DNA from: Tolypocladium sp. Sup5 PDA-1
Lineage: Eukaryota > Ascomycota > Sordariomycetes > Hypocreales > Ophiocordycipitaceae
DNA: 64,000 nt
Direction: 5' to 3'
Assembly (NCBI GenBank): GCA_000750105.3
Contig: JPHH03000099.1
Location: 1-64,000, forward strand
Every line of letters begins with the position of its first letter. Position 1 is the first letter of the stretch. Shown piece after piece: positions 42,001-53,490 of this stretch. A program made the position numbers and the translations under genes. The notes below the pieces were generated by a model. It had not been told where the DNA came from. It did no database searches and saw only the letters and a program-made list of their open reading frames with translations.

Positions 42001-43632
42001 CAGCATGCCCCCTAGTCAGCCAGCCTGAGCTCCTGGCGACTGCCCTTCCATCGAGGCAATATGGAAGTACACCAGCCTTGTGACGGCTACTGCGGAAACA
42101 TCGCGAAAGCAATCGCTGCAGTTGGTCAGCTCAAAGAGATCCTGCTCTCCTCATGCTTCTCGGTGTGTGGGTGTCGTTGGAATGCAGAACAGACGTCGAA
42201 CCAACAAGTGGTTTGGAACAGGGTCGTGCAGGCGTTCGTTCGGGAGAGCAGCCGCCATCAGTTAATATCTAGTTTCTTTTTTTGTACTTGCTGCGGATTC
42301 TCGGATGATTTTGGGAGCAACAGGTGGGAGAACTAATTCCTTTTTGTTTTGTGCCACGGAAGCTGCTTAAATCTGCATATGCTACCGAGTACGCTGGTAC
42401 GAGCTGCACCTACTGTTTCCGTATTTCTGTATCTCACTCTTTGACAACATGTACTATAAGTGTTTTCAATATGTACATCCGCCACAATACGCACAGGACT
42501 CGGAACAGGCAGTAAAGTCCTTCTCCCCAGTCTCATCCCACTCGAATAAGCTCCCATCTTGATCGCGCCCATCGAGAGGCTCACAGGGTCCTCCATCGGG
42601 CGCCGCCTCCTACCTCACCCTCAGTCCCTCTGGCAAAACATCCCCCCTCAACTTTCTCTTCCGGTTCGAAGCCGATGGATACATCAAGGATGGGGCCACT
42701 GACTCAAAGCCACGTTCTCCAAAAGGCACCACGAACATAGGTGGTATAAATCCGACCCAACCGCCGAGTCAGTCAAGCACTTGTTTGTATTCGTGAGGAG
42801 CGAGACCGCCGACGACAACGGGCTACAACAATGCATAGGCCAAACATAGGAGCAGGGCTCCTAATAGTCTAACCGGTCCGTCTGAATGCCTCTGGTTGTC
42901 TCGACATGGATAGCGAGACTGAGGATAGCGAGACTGAGGATGGCGAGTATGAGGATAGCCAGTAAGATCGACATAATCCATGTCCTTTGATTCATTCTTT
43001 CCTCTTGTGACAATGATATTTCACAATGCTATGCGCAAGCCGAACCTGGCGGGCATCTACTGCGACATATAAGACCTTTACCCAGTATCGGCGACAGTCC
43101 CTTCCTCCCAAGTAGGGCCTGTCTCTGGCTTGTTCCAAGGGGCGTTGGGTGTCGTCGGCGTAGATGGGGCCTTTGGTGTTTCGTGCTGCTCACATCATTA
43201 GGCAAGTTCAAGCATCGAAGGCGCATGTCTACAGGAAAGCATCTTGCTGTATAACTAAGCTAATTGTTTGCGCTATGCTCATTGATGGGCTCAACGTTCT
43301 CTTTATCTTCATCCTCCGTTTGTTCGTTCTCTTCCCGTTGTCATGCGTCGACTTGGAGGACTGGTTTGACCGTCTATTTAAAGCCCACTTCCTCCCGAGC
43401 AAGACCTGCTCTCGTGCTTCTTGGTAAACAACTGGCCATCTGACAAAGCCCCTTGCATGGCCCAAATCGGTCACTCCTCACGGTACCCCTCGCAACCTGT
43501 ATTGTTGTTCAAGTTGCGTCCCTTGCTCTCTCTTTGAGGATCTTCTCCTTAGCAGCATAGAGAGGCTTGTACGGTCGCTCAACGGTCGATAGCTTGGACG
43601 TGTCCTGCTGTGCAGTTCCCTGGCGTCTAGCA
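42001..43632. other. No recognisable gene; short tandem repeat
   Basis: The only structure is three tandem 15-bp units, gatagcgagactgag, at 42909-42953 encoding Asp/Ser/Glu/Thr in a tiny frame. Confidence 0.4.
42909..42953 (+). repeat. 15-bp tandem repeat, three units
   Basis: Two exact units of gatagcgagactgag followed by one diverged unit, gatggcgagtatgag. Confidence 0.75.
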
Positions 43633-43821
43633 ATGCTCTGGGTCGCTTTGGGCTGGTTTGTTGCGTCCTTTGTCCTCCTGGGCATCGTGGGAGCTCTGAT
43701 CTCCACGGGCAAGTGCAAGCTCCGCGTCGAGGTGGATGCTGGGGTGACTGTTGGTGTCATGGTCAGCCTCTTCTGTGCCTGCACTGGCCTCGGAGTGACG
43801 TGTATCAACGGGATCCATTGA
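43633..43821 (+). CDS. Small two-helix membrane ORF, 62 aa (doubtful)
   Basis: The ATG at 43633 begins MLWVALGWFVASFVLLGIVG, a strong membrane helix, then TGKCKLRVEVDAGVTVGVMV and SLFCACTGLG, a second one. It could be a small membrane protein or the surviving exon of a larger transporter. No family recognised, no splice partner evident. Confidence 0.3.
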   Translation: MLWVALGWFVASFVLLGIVGALISTGKCKLRVEVDAGVTVGVMVSLFCACTGLGVTCINGIH

Positions 43822-44155
43822 CTGTGATGTACCGATTGATGGTCTGGGGCACATTTGTCACATCGTGTTTGCTGAACGGGATGCTTCTAGTCCTGGTGCT
43901 CGGGAACTGCCCGTGATGCGGTCGATTTCCAAGACTGTTGCTGGGTCTGAACAAGGCCAAATTGTATTTTGTCGTGATGAAAAGGAGTTTGTGGGTTTGG
44001 AGACTACCTCCACCGCTGGGTTGTTACGAAGCTCTGCTCAACGTCGTTGCTGGAAACTTTCATCCTGTCTATGTTCACTTCGTGTTCAGGCTGCTATATA
44101 CACCATTCTTCACTCAAGAAAAGTATTCGCTCTAAATCAAAAACAAACTTAGTGC

Positions 44156-47100
44156 CTACCACGCAGCCTTAGCCATCAAGCCTTTGGGCCACTTCCTGAC
44201 CCAAAATCTTCTCGCTTCATCCAGCGGGATAATCCAGAGGCCGAAAGCAAAAAGAAGGAGCCAATACTCCACGGGAACACCAGACGTACCAATGACGGTC
44301 TGGACGGACGGAATGTAGAGCCAAATGACAGCCATGCCCAGCGCAAACAGGATAGACGGGAAGTGCCACAGGTTCTGCGTCTCCTTGTTAAACAGCGGCG
44401 GGTGCTGGAAGATGCTGAGACGTCGGGTCCTGGTCGCCATGAGGTTGAACCACTGCATAACCACCAGGTTGACAAAGTAGATGGACGATGCCTCCGTGAG
44501 CTTCTGGTTGTAGTAGTCGGGGTCGATGCCGCTCGGCGGTCCGAAGCTGAACCACAAGGACCGGAACGGGATTCCATTTCGTTCCATATACCAGTAGGAC
44601 ATGGCGAACGAGGCCAGGGTCTCGGTCACGCCGATGATGCCGTACGCATGGAAAATGAGTTGCCAATTGACCAGCCGATCTTTCTTGACATTCCTGGGCC
44701 GGCGCAGCAAGACATCCGCTTCGGGCTTCTCAAACGACAGAACCGTGGCGGCAGCGCAGTCCGTGAAGCAGCTATCTCCTGTTAGCTTGAGCATATCCCG
44801 GCAAGGGGCTGGGCAGAGGTGCTCACCAAATGATGATCATGAGGAAGGACGACAGAATCTGGGGCAGGCCGAAGAGAACAGAAGTCATGACAGGCCAGAA
44901 CTCTGAGAAACTGCCAGCTGGAAGTAGATATGCAATGACCTAAAGATTCAAGTCAATACAAGTATAAAAGCTTCAACAGGTCGGTAGTGCTCACCTTTTT
45001 CAGATTGTCAAAGACAACTCGCCCATACTGGACAGCAATAACAATCGAAGAGAAGGAATCCAGAAGAATCATGTCGGCAGCCTCCATGGCAATGTCCGAA
45101 CCGCTGCCAAGAGAAATACCAACATCAGCCGCCTTTAGCGAAGGAGCGTCGTTGACGCCGTCGCCAGTCATGGCAACAACATTATTCCTCTGGTATTCCC
45201 GCACGATCCTGAGCTTCTGCTCCGGCGTGGTTCTGGCAAAAACGACCTCTTCGTATTCTGTCAGCAGCTTCCACTGGTGCTCGTTGAGTCCCGTCAGCTC
45301 CGGTCCGCTGATGACGAGGGCGCCCCGGGAGCCCGCCCCGGTCTTCATCTCCTCAAGGTCCTCTGACGTGGAGCCGGAACCAGGATCTGCATATCTTTCG
45401 AGGCTGTCGACGTTGTCGACGTGAACACAGGTGACGATGCCGGCTTCGCGAGAAATAGCCAGCGCAGTTAGGGCAAAGTCGCCAGTTACCTGTAGAGCAC
45501 ACGTCAATTGAATGATCGAATGAACATGGAGACTGGGTTTGGAGCGTACCATGGCGATCCTAATGCCAGCACCACGGAGAGTAGACATGACGTCGCGAAT
45601 CTCTGGCCTCAGGGAATCGACAATGATCGACAATGGCAACCATACCAACGAGGGTCAGACCAGACTTGGCTTGCTCAGTCATCGCCTCTTCGTACTTGGT
45701 GGTGTCTGCATCATCCTTGATCAAGTCGCTCGGCACAACCTTTCGTGCAAGCAACAGACACCGTTTCCCCTGCGAAGAGTAGATGTTCTTGATATGCTCA
45801 AAGGTAGCGGCAACATGCTCGTCAAGCGGTACCACTTCGCCTGAGCCCGTAAGGTAGTGCGAGCAGCGGCCGGGAAGCACATCTGGAGCACCTTTGATTG
45901 TCAACAGTCTGTGACGATGTTAGGCAAGTCATCAAATGTCTAGAGGTTAGGGGCCAGATGCTCACAGGTCGCCCTCTCCAAACGTCGCAGCGGCCTCGCT
46001 GTGGAGTCTCCGGGGAATGGCTTCCCGACGTGCGACCTTAAAGCACCGAATCATGAACTTGTTCTTGCTGTTAAAGGCAAGCTCAAACACCCTTTGCCAG
46101 CAGGCTCTAAAGTACGCGACGTTGCCGTCTTCAAGGGACTCGGAGAAGCGAAGGACAGCAGTGTCACTCGCATCACCAAAGACGTTTCTCTTCGCGATTG
46201 GGACGTCCGGCTGGGCCGCATCCATCTCCGCGCCGTTGCAGAGGGCCGCCAACGCGCCAAGCTGGCCAAACGTCGCAACAGACTTGTCCTCGTTGCCGCT
46301 GGCCTTTTTGGAAGCCATGGCTTCTTTGAGCGACTCGACGGACATGTTGTTGGTGCCGATGGAGCAATCCGTCAGAGACATTTTGCCCTGGGTCAATGTG
46401 CCCGTCTTGTCAGAGCAGATGACTGATACCGACCCGAGTGTTTCCACAGTCACGAGTGACTTGCAGAGAATCATGTTCTTTTTCATCATGTTTGCCGTGA
46501 TTGTCAGCCCTGCTGTGATGGCAATCGGAAGACCTTCGGGAATAAAGGCCACGGCAACACTGACGCAGTCCACGATGAGGGTCGGCACATTGATCCAGTC
46601 CGGGTAATCGCGTCTTAGCCAAGCGGCCCTGTGTACCTAGGATTAGCTGGGCGATCTGTAAATTCCAAGGCACTAGTCACACATACCACACAATGATCAC
46701 GCGATGATCATGGCGAGCATTATGCCGCAGATGAAGAGGACAAAGTAGAGCACTTCCCTCTCGAGCGTAGTCATCTTGGACTTGGGCTCGTTGGTCAGGG
46801 CGGCGATGCGGCCAAACACGGTCTTGTCTCCGGTGGCCACGACAATGCCAGTTCCGGAACCAATGATGCAGTGTGTTCTTTGCAGTCCAATGTTGTGGGT
46901 TTCCAGATAGTTGACATCCGTATGGTTGACGGTAGCCGCGACGGGCCGCGACTCTCCTGTCAGGACCGAGCGGTCAAACTTGGCGTCTGAGGAGATCTGA
47001 ATGAAGCGCATATCAGCCGGGAGTTTGTTGCCTGCTTTTATAGAGACCAAATCGCCCGGAACAAGGTCCTCGGCCGGGAGGTGGAGCAGTTTGCCATCTC

Positions 47101-47941
47101 TGGTGACTTGGCAATGCTCCGGAAGCATGTCTTTGATGGATGACATGACCCGGGACGTCGACCAGTCCTGAAACATGGCAAAGGCAGCCTGGATGAAGAA
47201 GACGGCAAGTAGGACAATGGCCAGGGCCTGGGATTAAAGGTTAGATCAATCAAATTCAGAGCACACAGCTATGGCATTCGTATCAGGTTGGCCAAGGCAG
47301 GGACGGGTTCGCCAAGAGGCTTCCAGGAGACGAACGCCAGGATGCTTCCCACAAGGAGAATACCACCAAAGCCCTTGAAAAAGTAGCCGAGTATGGTTAG
47401 GGTCCGGTTCGTCTTGGGCGGCGATGGTGCGTTTCTTCCATATTCTTGGAGTCTGCGCTTGGCCTGGTCGTCTGATAGACCGCCGTCGGGAGACGTAACC
47501 AGTCTCTGAGCTACATCGGATGGGGTGATGGTATGCCACTCGAGGTCGCTGAGGTCTGAGACGTAGATTGTTAGTGTTCCAGAAGATTACGAGTCTCGGC
47601 ATCATCACAGCCTACCTTTTGCAGTGGTGTCGGCAGCGCGGACCACTTCAGCCTGGGCTCTGCCCTTGGTATCCTCGATTTGAAACGAGCTGTTGCATTT
47701 ATCAACGGCGGGTCTCAGCCATCGTTTACGGAACGTCAACTTACACGGTGCGATACTGGATCGGCAGTGAATGGGCAGGGTCAACGGGGGCGCGCGAGTG
47801 AATACTGCGAATGGCGAGGGACTCGGTTGAGTTGGCACGTTTCAGAGGCGGCTGCGACTGCCGACGCGACGGACCCTGCTCCTCGTCGCGCCATCGGACG
47901 CGCTCTGCCGCCTGCGTCTCTGCGAGTTTCTCGGCAGACAT
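44156..47941 (-). pseudogene. P-type IIC (Na+/K+-ATPase-like) cation pump, three lesions
   Basis: From the ATG at 47941 (MSAEKLAETQAAERVRW) the gene reads, through several introns of about 50-65 nt, as a fungal Na+/K+-ATPase alpha-like pump: RRLQEYGRNAPSPPKTNRTL, VPGDLVSIKAGNKLPADMRF, LTGESRPVAATV, VAFIPEGLPIAITAG, the phosphorylation motif CSDKTGTLTQGK, TIKGAPDVLPGRCS, TGDGVNDAPSLKAADVGISL and the last membrane helices to 44156. All catalytic motifs are present. Three defects break it: a splice donor near 47283 reads AT instead of GT (ANL|atacga); a base is missing near 46700 in LAMII[A]VIIVW, shifting the frame before an intron; and an exact 10-bp tandem duplication (ATCGACAATG) at 45616-45635 shifts the frame after GMVAIVD. 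Each alone would abolish the pump. The overall frame is otherwise well kept, so inactivation was recent, or part of it reflects sequence errors. Confidence 0.8.
45616..45635. repeat. 10-bp exact tandem duplication inside the ATPase gene
   Basis: ATCGACAATG is repeated twice head to tail; removing one unit restores the VAIVDSLRPEIRDVMSTLRG frame. Confidence 0.85.
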
Positions 47942-49539
47942 GATGAGGGTTGGGGGAAGGGCAGAGGGCCGGAAGGGCAGAGGGCCGGGGCGAAGAGCGA
48001 GAAGCGAGCAGGACCTGAGCAGGACCCAAAACGACTACGAGACTCGAGGAGGCGAAGGGAGGGAGCATTATATCCTCTGACATAGCACGCGCCGCTACAC
48101 CGAATCTAGCTGCTCCCGTCGTCCAGCCGTTGCTGCTCCTCCCCGTCGCGACGGCCAATAGAGCCGCGTGAATTGCAGTTACGGCACCTTCGCCTAAATG
48201 AAATCACATGCGGGCGAGGGCGATGATCCTGCGACCAACACGGCTGGCCGCGGGCAGCGCAAGCTGGAAACGGGAGGGCTATGCGCAGCTCGCTGCGCTA
48301 TCGAGGTCCTGAAATTGCCTCGTCCGAGATGTCAGGGAGGGAGGGGGCCGTTTAGCTTTTTGTTTGTCTCGCCGTAACAGAGGCGAGGTAACGGCCATGA
48401 GGCCGCGAGACCGCGCCGCTATGAGCGATATACAGCCCTGCACGCGGCAGTGGTGCGGGAAAGGGAATGGCCATTGGGCAGGCAAGCCAGCGATGGGTGG
48501 GGGCAATGGGTCTGTTGGCGAGGCGCATATCTCGGCTGGCCTCGTTTGCAATGTGGGATGGTGGTTCCAGGCTGCTAGCGGTTGGCCGTCAGCAGTCCCC
48601 TCGTCGTCATAGCAGAGTCGGCTCAACGGCCCTCCATGATCCATCATCGTCAGCCATCTTGCCGAGGCCTCCCACCCCGAGACGGGTTTTGCGTGAGGCA
48701 TTTCAAAACGCTGCAAAGGGCCACTCTTCTTTTTTTTTCTTCAGAGTCTGGACTGGTGTCTATGGGTTTCTCCTATTGCCAACTGCCCATAGCCCACCTC
48801 CCAAAGCGGAACTTTTGTTGCAGGTCTTTTCAGCCAGACGGCTGAAAGCATGCAGCGGGAACTGCGCCTCGGACGGATGCGTTCGTTGGCGGCGCAACGA
48901 CCGGAGCGTCATCGCCCTGTCCGTTCCATCACGTCACACGACGCAGGGTCCCTCACCGCCACGGACTGACAGGCTGAACGGCATCCCATCTTTAGGTTGC
49001 CTTAATCGTGCGTCGTGGAGTCGTCAGCCCGGACACCTGCAGTCACTTCCCCGGCCAGCCACGTTGCACTGCGTCGCGTGCCGTGTCGCTGCCAATATTT
49101 GATGATAAGGCAATTAAGCTGACAATGCGCCTGCGTCCCTTGCTGCAGATGTCGCTGCGACCCTAAAGCACCCCATGGCATGTGGCTCCCCTGGGGGTTT
49201 GATGGCGCTGCGGCACGAGGCCCGTGTAAGTGGCTTTGGGTGTGCGCTTGAGGCAATTGAAAAGCACCACCAGTGGTTGCACATTCTTAAACCAGTTCCG
49301 CGTCATGCGGTCCAGAAAATCAATGGCCATGAAGCCGTTGGCGCTCTCCTCGAACCAGTTCCCCCACGAACGATACGTCACGGTGGCACCAAATGATATG
49401 CGACGCGTCAAGGCCTGGGACATGGGCAGCGTAGTCTGTCTGGTCCCTCGTCGCCAATTCAGTGCCCATCATTTTGATCTTTTTTTTCTGTTGGAGTGGT
49501 GATATACTCTCCCTCGAAACGACGCTGCCTGGAGCTTCC
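47942..49539. other. Promoter side of the ATPase relic, no further gene
   Basis: Short frames only. The minus-strand frame at 49163-49423 has a protein-like stretch (SFGATVTYRSWGNWFEESAN) that I could not place. Confidence 0.35.
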
Positions 49540-49815
49540 TACTGCAAGATCCAATGTCAATAAAGCCAAGGAGCTGACAGTCGGCTGGATCGTCACTGCC
49601 AATCTTCCTTTCACGGCGACGTCGAATCCGTACTTGCGACGAATCCTTGAGTTATACGATGCGTCATTGGAAAGGAGGTGCTGTGGAGTCGGCAGTCGCT
49701 GCGTGATACCGTGCGGAAACTCTTTGAGGTAAAGAAGGGAGCAATATCGAGTCAATTGGAGAAGGCAGTCACAAGGATTGGCTTTAGCTTTGACATATGG
49801 ACTTCTCCAAACCGG
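49540..49815 (+). pseudogene. hAT transposase relic, internal part
   Basis: Two frames joined by a shift read LTVGWIVTANLPFTATSNPY, LRRILELYDASLERR then LWSRQSLRDTVRKLFEVKKG, AISSQLEKAVTRIGFSFDIW and TSPNR. This is the segment just before the first catalytic Asp block of hAT transposases (WIVxANLPF ... FSFDIWTSPN). It differs from the full-length elements at 22 and 38 kb and lacks both ends. Confidence 0.68.
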
Positions 49816-50860
49816 TATGAGCGTGTTGGCTAGGTCGAGCCCATGGGGCTGAATCACTTGGTACGTCGACAAGTTGAGGGTGAAGGGAGGCAAGAAGGAG
49901 AGTCGAAAGTCATTGGGGGCTCGGATCGCCACAAGGTCTGTGGCGCCGAGCCAGATGCTGTCGATGTCCCATTGTCGCGTCAGTGTTATTGAACGCTGGG
50001 GCAGGGCGGCCTGTGTCTTTCGGAAGGAGAGCGGTTGGACGGGTTGGCGAGAGAGGAACTGTTGATCCTAGCTTTACCTTTCCGCTGATTCTAAGCGCGT
50101 GATATCCGGGGTGTTGATACGATGAAGGAGATGAACAACCAAGCCATGTCTTCACACACGTTGTAGACGTATCGCAGATTGTATCTCAAGACAAAGGAAC
50201 GTCGATGCAATATACCGAGGGTACTCCAGCCCGAATGCTGCCAGTTTCGATAGAAGGAAGTCGATCGATGAAAGTAAACGTTATCCGCTCTCCGACACGC
50301 TCAGTCTCTGTCCAAAACATTGCAAGAAGGAAATGTAGACTTCACGCAAAGGGTGCGGGAACTTCGTTGACGAGCGCGTTGTCTCGAGAATCGCTGGACG
50401 CTGGCGCTGGACGCCTTAAATGGGTGAGGACGCGGCTTGCCCTTGCGCCGATTGCAGCTCGCCCTCATGGTGCCATTCTGCTTCTACAGCCATTCGTCAC
50501 GAAATTCGCATCCGATACTGTAGATGGACTCAGGCAACGTTGAATCCAGCCGTGCCGCCCCTCCTATTTCGCCGCCAATCATCGAGTTGCCGGGCCACAC
50601 TTCGCTTTCCGGACGTCCTTCTCCAAGCAACGTCGCCGAAGATCAAGCCAGCTCTCGACTACCAGGGCGTTCTCTGCGTTCCCGAAGTCAGCCCAACATC
50701 ACGCCACGTTGGTTCTGTGTTGGCCTCGATCTCCAACGCGATCGTGAACGGCCCTGGATGTTTCCGGAGTACCTCAAAGCCTGCCACCGTCCGAGTCTGG
50801 CCGTTGAAGTAGTTAACTGTAGTCCGTCTTCCTGCTGCTGGTGTGTCTATGTAAATCAAA
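49816..50860. other. No supported gene
   Basis: Overlapping frames on both strands at 50420-50880 are open but unrecognised; the minus frame (YFNGQTRTVAGFEVLRKHPG) looks the more protein-like. Confidence 0.3.
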
Positions 50861-51094
50861 TTGTGCAAAATTTGTGACACGACTGTGGGGGTGAAGCGCT
50901 GCGGCCGATGTCATGCGGTGGCATATTGTGGCAAAGAACACCAGAAGGCGGACTGGAAGGTCCACAGAAAGGCATGCGTGCCCAGAGAAGGCGAACAGGC
51001 ACGGAAAGCTTGGAGGCAAACGATAACAAGATCAGAGGCTGTGGATGGCGTGTTGGAATATAGCAGTTGGGTTCACATTTCTGCTGAGGAGTAG
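50861..51094 (+). pseudogene. MYND-type zinc-finger fragment
   Basis: The frame begins without an ATG; the nearest upstream in-frame ATG is followed at once by TAA. It encodes a complete MYND zinc finger: CKICDTTVGVKRCGRCHAVA, YCGKEHQKADWKVHRKAC, matching C-x2-C-x8-C-x2-C-x4-YC-x3-HQ-x3-W-x2-H-x3-C. After it a helical tail of 36 residues leads to a TAG. MYND fingers mediate protein-protein contacts and usually accompany larger domains, absent here. Either the first exon is missing from my model or this is a detached fragment. Confidence 0.5.
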
Positions 51095-51159
51095 GGAAAT
51101 TATAAAATTGTGTTTTTTTATCGGTAAGGACCATTGTGACAGAGTATTACCGGATGTAG

Positions 51160-52181
51160 TTATTCCGTTTCCATTATCTTCTTACTTGGGTGGCGGTTTC
51201 GATGTGGCCGGGCCGGTGAGTCTGATGTGTAGGCGACAATTGAATCAAGGGGAGGCGCCGAAGCGTTCCCCGAGGCAGGGCTCTGTCTGGTTGTTTCCGG
51301 CTCGCAGGAAGAAGAAGCAGCCGAGACAGAGAACGATTGAGTGGCAGAGCTGCCAGCTTCAGGCGGAGAGGAAAGTTTCGGAGCCAGCTGCACCACGCGC
51401 GGTCTCTTTGTCGGCGTGTCGGCAGGTTCAGGACAATGGCGCTTTTGCGGCGGGGTAACGGGGCCAGCTGAAGCCGAAGTTGAAGCCGAAGGCGGAGGAC
51501 TTGGCGGGACGGTGCCAGGTGTAGCGACAGAGTAACAGGCAGCGCGCATATTCTGGAAAGCCGCTGAAGCCGAGGATGTTGGCCGCTTTGGTGGCGTCGA
51601 GAGAGGCGAAGCCATCATGGCTGTGATGGTGGTGGTCTTGTCGAGAAAAGTCCAAGAATCCGGGACGACGATGAAGACGTAGTCTCGGTCGGAGCCAGGC
51701 GGGTGGGCCATGCAATTGGCATTATACAAGAAGCAGCTCGACTCCCACCAACCCTCCGGCCTCGCCCCAGAGGAAGCCCTCACGTAAGTGTGCTGGAACG
51801 ACTTGCAGTTTTGATCGTCAGCGCAGCTATTCGCACAAGCCTGCAGATCAGCGACCTGGCCGAGGTGGGTCTCTGTCGAGGAGTTCCCCTTTATGAAATG
51901 GGAATCGGTGTAGGGGACGCCGTAACCTCGCTTGGGACATGACAACCCAGCGGCAGGCTTGTTGCTGAGCACCAATCCAGAGCACGGTTCGGCGATCGTT
52001 GAAGCGACCGTCGAACGGGTGGCCATGCTCTACTTGCCCTCGTCAGTCTTACAAAAGCCTCGAGGCAAGGTGCGTTGGGTTGCTTGCACATAGGTCACTC
52101 TGGTGGACATACCTCGAGAGTGAGCCCTAGGCAAGCATCGGCGACGACGGCAACGATGGCAGACGTGAACTTCATCTTCAT
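51160..52181 (-). CDS. Secreted PAN/apple-like cysteine-rich protein with basic Pro/Ser-rich tail
   Basis: Exon 1 (52181-52113) encodes MKMKFTSAIVAVVADACLGL, a signal peptide. An 83-nt intron with GTATGT donor, ACTGACG branch and TAG acceptor joins it in phase to exon 2 (52029-51160), giving 312 aa. After the signal, cysteines are arranged as in PAN/apple modules: SCPKRGYGVPY, ADLQACANSCADDQNCKSFQ, SSCFLYNANC. Such modules bind carbohydrate or protein outside the cell. From about residue 165 the protein becomes Pro/Ser/Thr-rich and includes TPPKRPTSS and PTKRPRVVQ, which resemble nuclear-localisation signals. The combination is odd; it may be a secreted effector-like protein, a wall protein with a disordered tail, or a mis-joined C-terminal exon. 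Copy D of the dispersed repeat lies 133 bp upstream of the ATG. The ATG at 52026 alone would omit the signal peptide. Confidence 0.68.
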
Positions 52182-52314
52182 AGCTAATTGCGAGGGGGAT
52201 TGCAAGCACGATTGTAAGGGCAATTGCTAGGAAACACAGAGCGAAAATCAACGATGCCGGGATCGCCGGGAGCACAGGCCGGCTCCCAAATCTAAACTTA
52301 CCCCTGCCCGCCGA

Positions 52315-52925
52315 ACCCGGGTAAAGAACAAGACTACAAGGACAAGGTGCAATACGGCGGCCTTGTTGCCTGTTGCAATTGTGGCCAACGAGACAAGAGA
52401 GTCGGCGGCGGAGCAGTCCGAGCGGCCAGACAGCGCAGCATCGGAGGTTGTGGGACAAAGGACCGACCTGGACACAGGAGAACCTAGCCAACAGACCGAA
52501 GTTGCTCCACAATTCGTGGTTAAGGTCTCGATTGACTGAAAAGGGTATGGCGACACAGCACAAACGAGGAACGATGTCGCGCGAATATGTGAAAGCCCGA
52601 AATGACAAGTAGCACCAGAAGGCGAAAACGGCGCAACAGACTACATGTACTTTCCTTGCATTGGCATAAAATTTTTCCCGTCATCAAAAGATATTTTGTT
52701 GCGTACTGTGCATGCAGGAACCGTGACGCCACATTCACATTGGATCCCAGGCACGCACAGCACCGGGGCGGACAGGAAGCCACCACGACGACAACCGTCG
52801 GAAGGCCTCAGCAAGTAGCGGTCGGAGTACAGTAATGGGCAGCCATAGTCAGGAGTAAGACCAAAGGTAGACGCCCCAGTCAGAGTCGGAAGATTCTACA
52901 GTCAGGTACGTTGTGCATAGAGCGG
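52315..52925 (+). repeat. Dispersed repeat, copy D (plus orientation)
   Basis: The best-preserved copy together with B: agactacaaggacaaggt, gcggccttgttgcctgttgc, gccagacagcgcagcatcgg, ggaccgacctggacacagga, ccgaagttgctccacaattc, cagaaggcgaaaacggcgca, ctttccttgcattggcat, gtgacgccacattcacattg, and the distal gtagacgcc ... caggtacgttgtgc block. The frame is interrupted in all phases. Confidence 0.7.
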
Positions 52926-53085
52926 CGTCGGAGCGAGTGGATGGAAACTTGTTCTCAAAGCTATTCAGGTATAGCTTGCTTCTAGGCATACTCCGCACCG
53001 GACTGATCTATTCGGCGTCGGTTGCCCTGGTGTGTCCGTTTTGGAGTGAGAGAATACCGTACGTACCAACAATTACGTCTGGTGT

Positions 53086-53490
53086 TCACGATGGTGTGGT
53101 TGCGTCGCTCGCCTGTGGCATTTCCCAAGATACACGCCCTCCGGGGTAGAGATCACATACATTCACCCTCTCTTGCGGCAGAAACATTATAAATCCGTAC
53201 TTGGACCACACGAAATCAAAATCAGCTGAGATGCTGCGTATTGCTCTAATCGATATCGCCTGGAAGTGCTCCAGAATGGCAAAGAAATATGCTGCAGTAA
53301 GCAGGAATCCATGGTCTTCGGTGTTGCAAAGCTCTCGAACATTGCGAACCCACTGGGAAATCCACGGTCGAATGTCAATGTAGTGAAACACGAGGGCGCC
53401 CTCCTTTGCGTACGTTTACTTCTGATCGAGAAAGGTGTTAGGGTGGTCGCGCCAATGCCGGAGCGGGTTGAGGTGTTGCGATGTATGGTA
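53086..53490 (-). pseudogene. Fragment of an unrecognised fungal protein with an in-frame TAA
   Basis: On the minus strand a single frame reads HLNPLRHWRDHPNTFLDQK, a TAA at 53416-53418, then TYAKEGALVFHYIDIRPWIS, QWVRNVRELCNTEDHGFLLT, AAYFFAILEHFQAISIRAIR and SISADFDFVWSKYGFIMFLP. The TAA most simply derives from CAA. The conserved-looking, aromatic-rich sequence argues for a genuine former gene. No family named; no lesion other than the stop and loss of the 5' part. Confidence 0.5.
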
